This document shows positions 52,047 to 60,602 of a stretch of DNA of 64,000 nt, piece by piece. Source of the stretch: an uncultured Lachnospira sp. (lineage in GTDB: Bacteria > Bacillota > Clostridia > Lachnospirales > Lachnospiraceae). Made by a program: the position numbers and the translations under genes. The first letter of the stretch is position 1; every line of letters starts with the position of its first letter. The stretch is taken from contig CAKRIN010000005.1 in NCBI GenBank assembly GCA_934343805.1, positions 47,577-111,576 of the forward strand, in the 5' to 3' direction. The notes beneath the pieces were generated by a model. The model was given only the letters and a program-made list of their open reading frames with translations, ran no database searches and was not told the DNA's origin.

Positions 52047-53882
52047 ATGGTTAAAAACAAAAAAAGGCATATTAAAAAAATTGCCGCACTGGCAGGAGCA
52101 GTCGTGCTCGCTGCAGCCTCAGCAGCTTTATATGCTGCACCACAGGTAAAAGCCGCTAATGGACCATGTGATACTGGTGATTGGGCGTATGCTTATATTA
52201 ATGTGAGAATTGGAGAAGAAAGTACTATTATATTTTCTTCAAAAGGCACTAATTCCTTAGAAGGAATGTCTTATGACAGAGAATCCAATACACTTACATT
52301 AAATAATTTTAAAAATAAGGCTGCAGGAATAGCGACTAATATGATGGGTGATGATTTCAAGATTAACCTTATTGGTGATAATGAAATCGGAAGTATAGGT
52401 TCATTTGGTGATGCATGGGGCGGTTCCATTAATATTTGTGGAAATGGTTCCTTGGTTATTAATGCAGACAAGGCAGATGATTATGGTGTAGCCCTCTTTG
52501 CAGAGGGAACTGATTCCGTACTTTCAGTTGCAGACACCTGTAATGTCACCATATATTCCGGTACAAAGGCAGTTGTGTATACAAGTGATAATCTCACGGA
52601 CAAACCAATTAGGGATAAAGGTACATTAAAGGAAAATGTAAGCTATAATATTTCACACCCACTAGAAATATCACGATTATGTGCTAAGTATTATGAGTAT
52701 GATCCTTATACAACTAATACAGTATATAAGAGTGAGACAGATAATACTTCATTATATTATATTAAGAAACTGACCTATATTGAGCCAGCTAAAGTAACTT
52801 ATACAGTATATAAGCTTACTACAAAGGCAGCTCTGGGTGATGTATATTACGCAGAAAAGACCGGTGAATATGATAGTATTCCTGCCGGATACACAGAAAC
52901 CACATTAGACCAGCCCATATCATATTATGAGTCAGATGGTGGAAGCGGCGGAACATGTCAGGTTATAATAAATACAGCAACCAAAGAAAAATATGTGTCT
53001 GCTTATGCGTATGAAAATAACGAGACATCTTATAGAATCTGTAAACTTCTTGAAAAACTTGGCATAGATGAAAAAAGTAATGATGAATTATGGCTTATTG
53101 ATTATAACAATCCGGTAGCAACATACCAGCCTGTATGGGGAGATGATAAGCTGCCAGACGGCTACCAGTATGATGGAACAGAAATAGATGCTCTTTATAA
53201 TGTCGAATGTGTAGCTGATAAGCTTACATTTACTGCTAAATCAGCTGATGATAATACAATAGTAGATGTATCAGATGGCAACACAACTATTAAGGCTGAT
53301 GAAATCAAAAAGCTTATAGAAGCTAACAAAGCAAATGATGTTGTTATCAAATCCAATAATGATGTTACATTTACATTTGCCAAAGGAACTATGTCTGAAG
53401 TATCGCAGGTTGAAATCTATGACTTTTCAACAGCAATTACTTCTGATATAAAAGAAGCCGGAAATATGCCGGAAAATGTAACGGAGGATATATTCGTATC
53501 CAAGATAGTATACAATTATTCTGGTGCGCTTCCAGCCAGAGCAAGCATCAGATTAAATGTAGGAAAAGCCTATGCAGGTCAGACACTTTACTACAGCCAG
53601 CTCTTAGATGATGGCACCATAATCAGCATGATGTCAGCGATAGTTGATAATGATGGTTATATGACAGTAGAGCAGGACCACTGCTCAACATATCTTATAA
53701 CAAGACAACAGCTTACAGGTAATTCAACAGAAAATGTAACTGAAGCTGCTGATAATAAGGTTGAAACACCACAGACTGGTGATAACAGCAATATTGTAAT
53801 ATGGCTTACATTATGTATTATTCTTTGCTGTGGTATAACTCTTTATATCTTTGCTGTAAAAGCAAGAAAAATGAATAGATAA
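52047..53882 (+). CDS. Sortase-anchored cell-surface protein
   Basis: 611 residues. Signal peptide KKRHIKKIAALAGAVVLAA to about residue 36. Residues 60-180 show short repeated strands (NTLTLNNFKNKAAGIA, INICGNGSLVINAD) like a beta-solenoid. The middle is rich in Tyr and Asp; a beta domain near 410-540 resembles part of the pectate lyase C-terminal region. The C-terminus has TPQTGDNSN, a hydrophobic span and KARKMNR, a Clostridia-type variant of the LPXTG sorting signal. CAGGAGG precedes the ATG. Binding target unknown. Confidence 0.8.
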   Translation: MVKNKKRHIKKIAALAGAVVLAAASAALYAAPQVKAANGPCDTGDWAYAYINVRIGEESTIIFSSKGTNSLEGMSYDRESNTLTLNNFKNKAAGIATNMMGDDFKINLIGDNEIGSIGSFGDAWGGSINICGNGSLVINADKADDYGVALFAEGTDSVLSVADTCNVTIYSGTKAVVYTSDNLTDKPIRDKGTLKENVSYNISHPLEISRLCAKYYEYDPYTTNTVYKSETDNTSLYYIKKLTYIEPAKVTYTVYKLTTKAALGDVYYAEKTGEYDSIPAGYTETTLDQPISYYESDGGSGGTCQVIINTATKEKYVSAYAYENNETSYRICKLLEKLGIDEKSNDELWLIDYNNPVATYQPVWGDDKLPDGYQYDGTEIDALYNVECVADKLTFTAKSADDNTIVDVSDGNTTIKADEIKKLIEANKANDVVIKSNNDVTFTFAKGTMSEVSQVEIYDFSTAITSDIKEAGNMPENVTEDIFVSKIVYNYSGALPARASIRLNVGKAYAGQTLYYSQLLDDGTIISMMSAIVDNDGYMTVEQDHCSTYLITRQQLTGNSTENVTEAADNKVETPQTGDNSNIVIWLTLCIILCCGITLYIFAVKARKMNR

Positions 53883-53930
53883 TTGAATGAATAATTGATA
53901 GCTGAAGCTGTTGAGTCATAATTTATGCCA

Positions 53931-53994
53931 AATACTACATCTCATTTATAACCGGTAGAATCTTAAAGCGGTTTAAAGAGGTGTAGTATTTTTT
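53931..53994 (+). terminator. Terminator after the surface protein
   Basis: 13-bp outer stem (53931-53943 with 53978-53990), inner AACCG/CGGTT stem, then T6. Confidence 0.8.
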
Positions 53995-54053
53995 GTATTG
54001 AATCTGTTCTGGTCTTAGAATGTTCTGAGGATTCAGACTTCCAATCTAAAAGT

Positions 54054-54198
54054 CATCATACGATTTCTAAACCCTATTTTAGCAATATTAACGATATAAT
54101 GCTTCTATTTAACTGCTAATATGAAAAAATGCAAAAAAAAGCACAAAAAATTTGAGTAATTTTACAGTATTGATTTCCTGAATATCGTGTATTATATT
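54054..54198. repeat. Regulatory region copy B with a dead gntR start
   Basis: Aligns with 50182-50323: TCATCATACGATT against TCATTATACGATT, ATATAATGCTTCTATTTAA against ATATAATGCTTCCGTTTAA, then ATGAAAAAA tracts and a divergent promoter. On the minus strand it begins a gntR-like gene (ATGATGACTTTTAGA) that hits a stop within nine codons. The 434-bp gap 53883-54316 holds only the terminator, this copy, a promoter and two operator-like repeats. Confidence 0.75.
54170..54198 (+). promoter_or_regulatory. Promoter of the gntP operon
   Basis: TTGATT (54170-54175), 17-bp spacer, TATATT (54193-54198), overlapping the first operator-like repeat. Confidence 0.7.
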
Positions 54199-54213
54199 AA
54201 ATACATCAGATGA
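54187..54213. promoter_or_regulatory. Operator-like repeat O1 on the gntP promoter
   Basis: GTGTATT, ATATTA, AATACATC, then AGATGA. It is an imperfect inverted repeat covering the -10 box and the transcription start, and close in sequence to O2 85 bp downstream. Confidence 0.5.
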
Positions 54214-54271
54214 ATTTCGAAATAAATCTCAGAAAAAGACAAAAGTATTACAAAAAACAAAGGAAAGGTAT

Positions 54272-54293
54272 GATGTATTAATTAAAATACATC
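54272..54293. promoter_or_regulatory. Operator-like repeat O2 in the gntP leader
   Basis: GATGTATT, AATTAA, AATACATC: perfect 8-bp arms, followed by GGATGA. With O1 it suggests a repressor that binds two sites and may loop the DNA. The FCD regulator at 49495 is the natural candidate. Confidence 0.55.
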
Positions 54294-54316
54294 GGATGAT
54301 TAGGAGGTAAAACGAT

Positions 54317-55672
54317 ATGGAGCAGACAGTATTTGTTGCAAATCCAACCAGATTACTGATAGCAGCAGCAGTCGGAATTATTGTGTTACTGTTATTGATA
54401 ATCAAATTTAAGCTTCATCCTGTTATATCTATGATGATAGCAGCTATTATCATAGGTGTTGGAGCGGGGATGCCGCTTACAATGATATCAGATACGGTTG
54501 AAAAAGGTGTTGGGAAAACGCTTCAGGGAATAGCATTACTTGTAGGTCTTGGTTCAATGTTTGGCGGAATTCTTGAGGTAAGTGGTGGAGCACAAAGAAT
54601 AGCACAGACACTTATTGATAAGCTTGGTCAGAAGAAAGCTGGAATTGCACTGGGAATTACAGGACTAGTTATAGGAACGACAGTATTTTTTGAGGCCGGT
54701 GTGGTTGTACTTATACCACTTGCATTCAGTGTTGCAAAGCAGACAAAGAAGTCAACATTATATTATGCCATACCGCTTCTGGCAGGTCTTGCAAGCGGAT
54801 ACGCATTTGTTCCACCATCAGCAGGTTCTGTTCTTGTAGCAGATTCACTTGGAGTTAATCTTGGGGTGATGATTATGGTTGGTATCCCAACTGCATTGAT
54901 ATGTATGATAGTAGCAGGTGTAATATGGGGACGATTCATAGGAAACAAAGTGTTTACTAAATTACCGGTTAATGTGGAAGAGATTAAGGAAGACTCTAAG
55001 GAGCTGCCTCCATTTGGACTGGTGCTTGGAGTGATTCTTATACCACTTGTATTAATACTGGTGAGTACTGTTTCTAAATATATGCCGATTCCGGGCAATG
55101 TAAAAAATGTGCTGGGATTTATTGGAAAACCATTCCTTGCATTGACAATAGCAACACTTGCTGCAATGTATTTCCTTGGAATAAGAAGAGGTTATACAGG
55201 AGCCCAGTTAAAGAAGATACTTGATCATTCATTACGCCCGGTTGGAATGATACTTCTGGTAATAGCGAGTGGTGGAGTAATCAGATGGATGCTTCAGGAT
55301 TCAGGACTTGGAGACATAATAGGTCCAGCGTTGGAGAAGAGCGGAATGCCACTTATACTTGTAGCATTTCTTATAGCATTACTTGTAAGAGCATCAGTAG
55401 GAAGCTCTATGGTTGCAATGACTATGGCATCCGGAATAATGGCAACTATGCCTGCAGTTATGGCAACAAGCATGTTATACAGGGCAGCAATGTGTTGTGC
55501 AATATGTGGAGGCGCAACAGCATTAAGCCATGTAAATGATGCTGGTTTCTGGCTGGTAGGAACATTTCTTGAGATAGATGAGAAAACTACATTAAAATCG
55601 TGGACCATTATGGAAACGCTTATAGGTATAACAGCATTAATTGTAAGTCTGATTATTTCAATATTTGCTTAG
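54317..55672 (+). CDS. GntP-family gluconate-type permease
   Basis: 451 residues, about 12-14 membrane segments. LLLIIKFKLHPVISMMIAAI, VGLGSMFGGILEVSGGAQ and GLASGYAFVPPSAGS are GntP family features. It imports gluconate or related sugar acids with protons. TTAGGAGG precedes the ATG. First gene of an operon with an HPr-like protein and an IlvD/Edd dehydratase. Confidence 0.9.
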   Translation: MEQTVFVANPTRLLIAAAVGIIVLLLLIIKFKLHPVISMMIAAIIIGVGAGMPLTMISDTVEKGVGKTLQGIALLVGLGSMFGGILEVSGGAQRIAQTLIDKLGQKKAGIALGITGLVIGTTVFFEAGVVVLIPLAFSVAKQTKKSTLYYAIPLLAGLASGYAFVPPSAGSVLVADSLGVNLGVMIMVGIPTALICMIVAGVIWGRFIGNKVFTKLPVNVEEIKEDSKELPPFGLVLGVILIPLVLILVSTVSKYMPIPGNVKNVLGFIGKPFLALTIATLAAMYFLGIRRGYTGAQLKKILDHSLRPVGMILLVIASGGVIRWMLQDSGLGDIIGPALEKSGMPLILVAFLIALLVRASVGSSMVAMTMASGIMATMPAVMATSMLYRAAMCCAICGGATALSHVNDAGFWLVGTFLEIDEKTTLKSWTIMETLIGITALIVSLIISIFA

Positions 55673-55724
55673 ATATTATTAAAGGTCATTATTTGATAAG
55701 AAGATATAAAACAGGAGGATGCAA

Positions 55725-55958
55725 ATGGTAAGAATACCGGTATGTTTGAACAATATGACTGATGCAAAGCATCTGGTACAGATAGCAGAAGGCTGCGATA
55801 AAGATGTAGACCTTATGTGTGGAAAGTATTTAGTTGATGCCAAGTCAATGCTCGGAGTGTTTAGTCTTCCACAGTTTGATAATGTAGAGATGTGTGTGGA
55901 TGATAGCGAGGAAGATAAAGTGTACGAAAAATTGGAACAGATGAATTTATTAAGATAA
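55725..55958 (+). CDS. HPr-like protein lacking the phosphorylated histidine
   Basis: 77 residues. VDAKSMLGVFSL matches the HPr segment around the regulatory serine (Ser46 in HPr). The N-terminal loop that normally carries G-L-H-A-R-P reads NNMTDAKHLVQ, so the EI-phosphorylated His15 is gone. It cannot carry phosphate to sugars in the normal way but might be a Crh-like partner or sensor. AGGAGG abuts an ATG at 55719, so the ATG at 55725 is preferred. It sits between permease and dehydratase. Confidence 0.75.
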   Translation: MVRIPVCLNNMTDAKHLVQIAEGCDKDVDLMCGKYLVDAKSMLGVFSLPQFDNVEMCVDDSEEDKVYEKLEQMNLLR

Positions 55959-55980
55959 AAAAGAAAGGCAGGTAATTATT

Positions 55981-57732
55981 ATGTGTTTAGTAAGTCAGGA
56001 AATGAGAAAGTTAGCTCCAGAATTAGACCCTTTGAGAATCGGCACAGGCTGGAAGAAGGAAGATCTTGGAAAAGTACAGGTTATGGTAGAAAGTACATAT
56101 GGTGATAGTCATCCGGGAAGCGGACATCTTAACATACTTGTGGAAGAGGTTCGAAAGGGAGTTGCTGAAGAAGGCGGATTCGGAGCAAGGTATTATTGTA
56201 CAGATATATGTGATGGTGAAAGTCAGGGAACTGACGGCATCAACTATAGTCTTGCAAGCAGAGAAATGATAGCTAATATGATAGAGATACATGCAAATGC
56301 AACACCATTTGATGCAGGTGTATATCTTTCAAGCTGTGATAAAGGTGTTCCTGGTAATCTGATGGGACTTGCAAGAGTTAATATTCCATCTGTGTTTGTT
56401 CCAGGCGGCACTATGAATGCAGGTCCGGAGATGCTTACACTTGAGCAGCTTGGAATGTACAGTGCACAGTATGAAAGAGGCGAGATTGACGAAGAGAAGC
56501 TTGATTGGGCAAAATGTAATGCATGCCCTAGCTGTGGTGCATGTTCATTTATAGGAACAGCTTCAACTTTGCAGATAATGGCAGAGGCACTTGGATTAGC
56601 ACTGCCTGGAAGTGCTCTTATGCCAGCTACAAGTCCTGACCTGTTAGCCTATGCAAGAGAAGCAGGAAGACAGTCAGTAAGGCTTGCAAAAATGAAGAAT
56701 ATGAAGCCATCAGATATAGTAACTATGGACAGTTTTGAAAATGCAATTCTTGTACATGCAGCAATATCAGGAAGTACTAACTGTCTGCTTCATATTCCTG
56801 CAATTGCACACGAATTCGGAATTGAGATTACTGGAGATACATTTGACAGATTACACCGTGGTGCACATTATCTTCTTGATGTACGTCCAGCAGGAAGATG
56901 GCCAGCAGAAGTATTCTATTATGCAGGCGGTGTTCCAGCAATTATGGAAGAAATTAAGGAACATCTCCATCTTGATGTAATGACTGTTACAGGAAAGACT
57001 CTTGGTGAGAATCTTGAAGAGCTTAAGGCAAATGGATTCTATGAAAGATGTAATAAGTGGCTTGATGATTTCAACAAGCGCTACAATGTAAATGTTACTA
57101 AGGAAGATATAATCAGACCATACGATAAGCCTATTGGAGAGAATGGAAGCATTGCTGTTCTTAAAGGTAATCTTGCCCCAGAGGGAGCAGTAATTAAGCA
57201 CACAGCCTGCCCTAAGGAAATGTTTAAGGCAGTACTTAATGCAAGACCATTCGATAGCGAAGAGGCATGTCTTGATGCAGTAATTCATCATAAGGTTCAG
57301 AAGGGTGATGCTGTATTTATAAGATATGAGGGACCTAAGGGAAGCGGAATGCCTGAGATGTTCTATACATCAGAGGCAATAAGCAGTGATAAGGAGCTGG
57401 GTAAGAGCATAGCACTTATTACAGACGGAAGGTTCTCAGGAGCATCTACCGGTCCGGTAATTGGACACTGCAGCCCGGAAGCGGTAGATGGAGGTCCTAT
57501 TGCACTCGTTGAAGAAGGAGATCTTATTGAAATCGATGTTGAGGAAAGAAAGCTTAACATAGTAGGTGCTGCAGGAAAGAGAATGACACCTGAAGAGATA
57601 GATAAGATCCTTATGGAAAGAAGAAAACAGTGGAAACCTAAAGAACGCAAATATAAGAAGGGCGTATTAAGATTATTCAGTGAACTTGCAGCAAGCCCAA
57701 TGAAGGGTGCTTATCTGGAATACGATAAATAA
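55981..57732 (+). CDS. IlvD/Edd-family sugar-acid dehydratase
   Basis: 583 residues. DICDGESQGTDGINYSLASR, SCDKGVPGNLMGLAR and CNACPSCGACSFIGTAST supply the iron-sulfur cysteines and substrate loops of the dihydroxyacid/phosphogluconate dehydratase family. With a GntP carrier two genes upstream and no branched-chain amino-acid genes around, a sugar-acid substrate (for example gluconate, xylonate or altronate-like) is more likely than the IlvD role. No aldolase gene follows. AAAGGCAGG precedes the ATG. Confidence 0.85.
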   Translation: MCLVSQEMRKLAPELDPLRIGTGWKKEDLGKVQVMVESTYGDSHPGSGHLNILVEEVRKGVAEEGGFGARYYCTDICDGESQGTDGINYSLASREMIANMIEIHANATPFDAGVYLSSCDKGVPGNLMGLARVNIPSVFVPGGTMNAGPEMLTLEQLGMYSAQYERGEIDEEKLDWAKCNACPSCGACSFIGTASTLQIMAEALGLALPGSALMPATSPDLLAYAREAGRQSVRLAKMKNMKPSDIVTMDSFENAILVHAAISGSTNCLLHIPAIAHEFGIEITGDTFDRLHRGAHYLLDVRPAGRWPAEVFYYAGGVPAIMEEIKEHLHLDVMTVTGKTLGENLEELKANGFYERCNKWLDDFNKRYNVNVTKEDIIRPYDKPIGENGSIAVLKGNLAPEGAVIKHTACPKEMFKAVLNARPFDSEEACLDAVIHHKVQKGDAVFIRYEGPKGSGMPEMFYTSEAISSDKELGKSIALITDGRFSGASTGPVIGHCSPEAVDGGPIALVEEGDLIEIDVEERKLNIVGAAGKRMTPEEIDKILMERRKQWKPKERKYKKGVLRLFSELAASPMKGAYLEYDK

Positions 57733-57752
57733 GAATAGTAAATGTACAAGGG

Positions 57753-57782
57753 GTGGGAAGATTAGGTTCTTCCCACTTTTTT
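57753..57782 (+). terminator. Terminator of the gntP operon
   Basis: 9-bp stem (57753-57761 with 57768-57776) and T6. Confidence 0.85.
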
Positions 57783-57960
57783 AATCAGCGTATTTTATCA
57801 TGAATGTATTGTGATATAATTGTGATTATCATGATTTTATAGGAAGCATTTTGCCAGTAGTTTATTCATATATGTTTCATCGGAAAACAATGGGGTAAGT
57901 TTATTGTGCTTATGGACAGAATTAAGTATAATGAGTGCAGATAAGGGGGCAATATTGAAT

Positions 57961-58251
57961 ATGAAATACAATTTACCAGACCGGATATTAAGAGAAATTG
58001 TTTATTTTGCAAAGGAACATTCTATTACCAAAATCATACTTTTTGGTTCTCGTGCGCGAGGTACGAACACGGAACGGAGTGATATAGATATTGCTGTGTA
58101 TGGTGGGGATTTTGATGGTTTTTACTGGGATGTAAAGGAAAAAACACATTCGCTACTGATGTTTGATATTGTACAGGCAGATATATCAATTTCAGATGAA
58201 TTAAAAGAGGAGATAGAAAAGGACGGTGTAGTGATTTATGAAAAAGCTTGA
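57961..58251 (+). CDS. MNT-type nucleotidyltransferase (MntA-like antitoxin)
   Basis: 96 residues. GSRARG (Gly29, Ser30) and SDIDIAVYG (Asp41, Asp43) are the minimal nucleotidyltransferase active site. In MntA/HepT pairs this enzyme adds AMP to the HEPN toxin and silences it. AAGGGGG lies about 11 bases before the ATG at 57961; longer starts are possible. The HEPN gene starts 14 bases before its stop. Confidence 0.85.
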   Translation: MKYNLPDRILREIVYFAKEHSITKIILFGSRARGTNTERSDIDIAVYGGDFDGFYWDVKEKTHSLLMFDIVQADISISDELKEEIEKDGVVIYEKA

Positions 58252-58657
58252 TAACTTTATTAATTGTCTGACTATATTAGCAAACGCGGATTTTAAGATG
58301 GCAGAAACTAATGATATATACCGGACAGGGGTTATTGGACAATTTAATCTTACTTTTGAACTTGCATGGAAAGCGTTGCAGGAGATTATGAGAAAACATG
58401 GTGTAGAAGATTCTTCTACCGGTTCACCACGAGAGATTCTGCAGCTTGGTTATAAATTTGGATTTATCAATAATTCCGAAACATGGTTGCTTATGTTAAA
58501 AAAGCGCAATACCTCTGTTCATATATATAATGAGGAGGAAGTAGATGAATTGATTCTACTGATACGCGACAGCTTTATTCCTGCGTTTACAGCTCTTAAA
58601 GATACACTTGTAAAGAAGTTGGACGAAGCAGAGAGTAAATGGGAGAAAAACTTATGA
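58238..58657 (+). CDS. HEPN-fold toxin partner (HI0074-type, HepT-like)
   Basis: 139 residues, four-helix HEPN fold. FNLTFELAWKALQEIM is the HI0074-type signature. KKRNTSVHIYNE gives Arg90 and His95, the R-x4-H catalytic motif of HEPN ribonucleases, intact. The 14-base overlap with the nucleotidyltransferase is typical of this toxin-antitoxin class. The short pocket between the gene and the terminator-less downstream region holds a small membrane ORF. Confidence 0.85.
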   Translation: MKKLDNFINCLTILANADFKMAETNDIYRTGVIGQFNLTFELAWKALQEIMRKHGVEDSSTGSPREILQLGYKFGFINNSETWLLMLKKRNTSVHIYNEEEVDELILLIRDSFIPAFTALKDTLVKKLDEAESKWEKNL

Positions 58658-58682
58658 GGAAATAAAAAAAGCGGCAATACTG

Positions 58683-58793
58683 ATGATTATACATGGTGGA
58701 TTTATGGAAATCGGTGGAGTTCTTGGCATGATACCTGCTTTGATTTTAATATTGATGCAGTACTACGGGGATAAGAAAATAATAAATGAATAA
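58683..58793 (+). CDS. Very small membrane peptide or gene remnant
   Basis: 36 codons, reading HGGFMEIGGVLGMIPALIL in a single hydrophobic span with a charged tail GDKKIINE. No clear ribosome site before the ATG. It may be the end of a lost membrane protein. Not recognised. Confidence 0.3.
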   Translation: MIIHGGFMEIGGVLGMIPALILILMQYYGDKKIINE

Positions 58794-58875
58794 TATTTAT
58801 TACCAATATGTTATAATCTGAATGGAGATTAATACATGTCGGAATGTGAAAATGCACATTTAGGAAGGATTGAAT

Positions 58876-59481
58876 ATGGCATTAGATAATAAATTCAATA
58901 TAACTGATTCAGCAGAGCTTGCCAGAGTAGAAGAAAAGATAAGTAAGAAAAAAGCTGTTGAATTATTTGAAAATGGATATTTAGATAAATATGAAGCTGG
59001 GACTTTCAAAATGCTGGTGGCAATTCATAAGTATTTATTTGAAGATATATATGATTTTGCAGGAAATGTGCGGACAGTTAATATTGCAAAAGGTAATTTC
59101 AGATTTGCGCCAGTAATGTATCTGGAAGCTGCACTTGAAAATATTGAGAAAATGCCACAGTCAACATTTGATGAGATTGTTGAAAAGTATGTTGAAATGA
59201 ATATCGCACACCCGTTTCGAGAAGGGAATGGAAGAAGTACCAGAATATGGCTTGATTTAATTCTAAAGAAGGAACTGAATATGGTTATTGACTGGAGTGC
59301 TGTTGATAAAGAAGACTATCTTCTTGCAATGGAGAGAAGTCCGATTAAGGATATTGAAATTAAATTTATTTTAAAACAGGCGTTAACTGATAAAATTAAT
59401 GATCGTGAAGTGTATATGAAGGGGATAGATTATAGTTATTACTATGAAGGCTATGCCATATATAAGACTGAAGAACTATAA
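58876..59481 (+). CDS. Fic-domain AMP-transferase, class III (self-inhibited)
   Basis: 201 residues. [12 protein letters not shown] (His112) is the complete Fic active-site motif for AMP transfer. At the C-terminus SYYYEG (187-192) fits the inhibitory motif [S/T]-x3-E-[G/N] of class III Fic proteins such as NmFic, so Glu191 should block ATP in the resting state. No separate antitoxin gene is adjacent. The ATG at 58876 follows AGGAAGG. The target is unknown; family members modify gyrase, topoisomerase IV or their own surface. Confidence 0.88.
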   Translation: MALDNKFNITDSAELARVEEKISKKKAVELFENGYLDKYEAGTFKMLVAIHKYLFEDIYDFAGNVRTVNIAKGNFRFAPVMYLEAALENIEKMPQSTFDEIVEKYVEMNIAHPFREGNGRSTRIWLDLILKKELNMVIDWSAVDKEDYLLAMERSPIKDIEIKFILKQALTDKINDREVYMKGIDYSYYYEGYAIYKTEEL

Positions 59482-59502
59482 ATATATCAGTAGGAGCAAA
59501 TA

Positions 59503-59646
59503 ATGACACACACAAACCGTTTTGATGGCAAAGGCGAAATCTATGCCAAAGCAAGACCGAAATATGCCGCAGAGCTTTTTGAATATTTGAAAAATGTATT
59601 GAATATTTCGGCAGGAAGTGTATTTGCGTATATTGGGGTGGTATAA
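59503..59646 (+). pseudogene. N-terminal fragment of a SAM-dependent methyltransferase
   Basis: 47 codons. NRFDGKGEIYAKARPKYAAE is the start of small class I methyltransferases. The SAM loop begins as AYIGVV and then stops at TAA, where D-x-G-x-G-T-G would be expected. TAGGAGC precedes the ATG. The remaining domain is missing, so it is inactive. Confidence 0.75.
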
Positions 59647-59709
59647 GGAAAATATCGTTTGATTGTTCATGAAAGAATTTTATTTTTGGACAGTTTGGGG
59701 GATTAAAGC

Positions 59710-59931
59710 ATGACATTAATAAGGACATTTTTACCTATAATTTTGGGTGGAACGATAATTCTTACAATTTTGATGCTGCCGGTGTATTTTATCCGGAAGA
59801 AAAAGAATCCTGATGATAAAAGAAATACAATTATAAGATTGATTGTGTTGTCATTTGCTGCTGTATCAATCTTTGTGCTTTTGCCTGGGTCGGGTTTGAT
59901 TATGATGTATTTTGAGGATTTGTTCAGTTAG
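59710..59931 (+). CDS. Small two-span membrane protein
   Basis: 73 residues. Two hydrophobic helices (about 6-28 and 43-63) around a basic loop RKKKNPDDKR. GGGGGAT lies a few bases upstream of the ATG. Not recognised. It lies among gene fragments, so it may also be a relic. Confidence 0.5.
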   Translation: MTLIRTFLPIILGGTIILTILMLPVYFIRKKKNPDDKRNTIIRLIVLSFAAVSIFVLLPGSGLIMMYFEDLFS

Positions 59932-60096
59932 TGCGTGGTTTGTCTGGGGAGAAGAATGAATAATATGATACCTATAAAAGTGATATATATTATGAATTGA
60001 TAGGAAGCGGGTATCTGGCACATGAAATTTTAAGGATGCCATCTGACGCTGAACAAATTATGTCACATTAATTTTACATTATTTTACATAAGATAG
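59932..60096 (+). other. Gene-poor stretch with a short coding relic
   Basis: From 59979 to 60071 one frame reads YYELIGSGYLAHEILRMPSD before a stop. It has no start codon or ribosome site and was not recognised. Nothing else is seen here. Confidence 0.35.
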
Positions 60097-60279
60097 ATAG
60101 CGCTTGTAATACTTCGCGGACCAGCCGGAACTGCAAAGACATTTTTGTCTATGGCAGCAGCACTTGATAAGACATATACTGATGAATTTACAAGACATAC
60201 CAGTAGTACATCATATGACAAAATATATATCGGACGTGCAAATGTATCAAGTGATGAAGCATTCAACAGACTTATGTAA
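60097..60279 (+). pseudogene. Fragment of a PhoH-like P-loop ATPase
   Basis: About 60 codons: LVILRGPAGTAKTFLSMAAA is a Walker A region like that of PhoH or PIN-PhoH proteins, followed by YDKIYIGRANVSSDEAF and a stop. No start codon fits and the rest of the ATPase is absent. From 60280 to 60333 nothing is seen. Confidence 0.55.
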
Positions 60280-60333
60280 AGTAAAATGTCTGACAGTAAT
60301 AGAAAATATAATATGGGTTTAAGAATAATAACA

Positions 60334-60389
60334 GCGTTCAGAGACAGAAGCAGCGGATAGGCTGCGGGACAGTTTCTGGACGCTTTTTT
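60334..60389 (+). terminator. Terminator in the decayed region
   Basis: 11-bp stem with G-U pairs (60334-60344 with 60373-60383), inner CAGC/GCTG hairpin and T6. It probably ended the lost ATPase gene. Bases 60390-60602 hold no recognised gene. Confidence 0.75.
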
Positions 60390-60602
60390 GAATATTCATG
60401 GTAAAGAAATGTTTTCATGAAATGACCAGATTTATGAAGAAGATATGGATGCTGAATCGGAAAATGTGAATCAGAAAATGGGCAGAAATTATTGTTAGAA
60501 GAGATTAAGAATGATAAAATGCATCTGTATGACTACATTCCTGATACAAAATACATCTATAGCTGTGAATTATATCAGGGGGTATATGGGCAGAGGATAA
60601 AA

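Noticed and set aside
60492..60602. Longer N-terminus of the first MATE transporter
   Set aside because: The extra 37 residues are hydrophilic and unlike MATE starts, and there are two good ribosome sites downstream (60592-60597 and 60614-60619).
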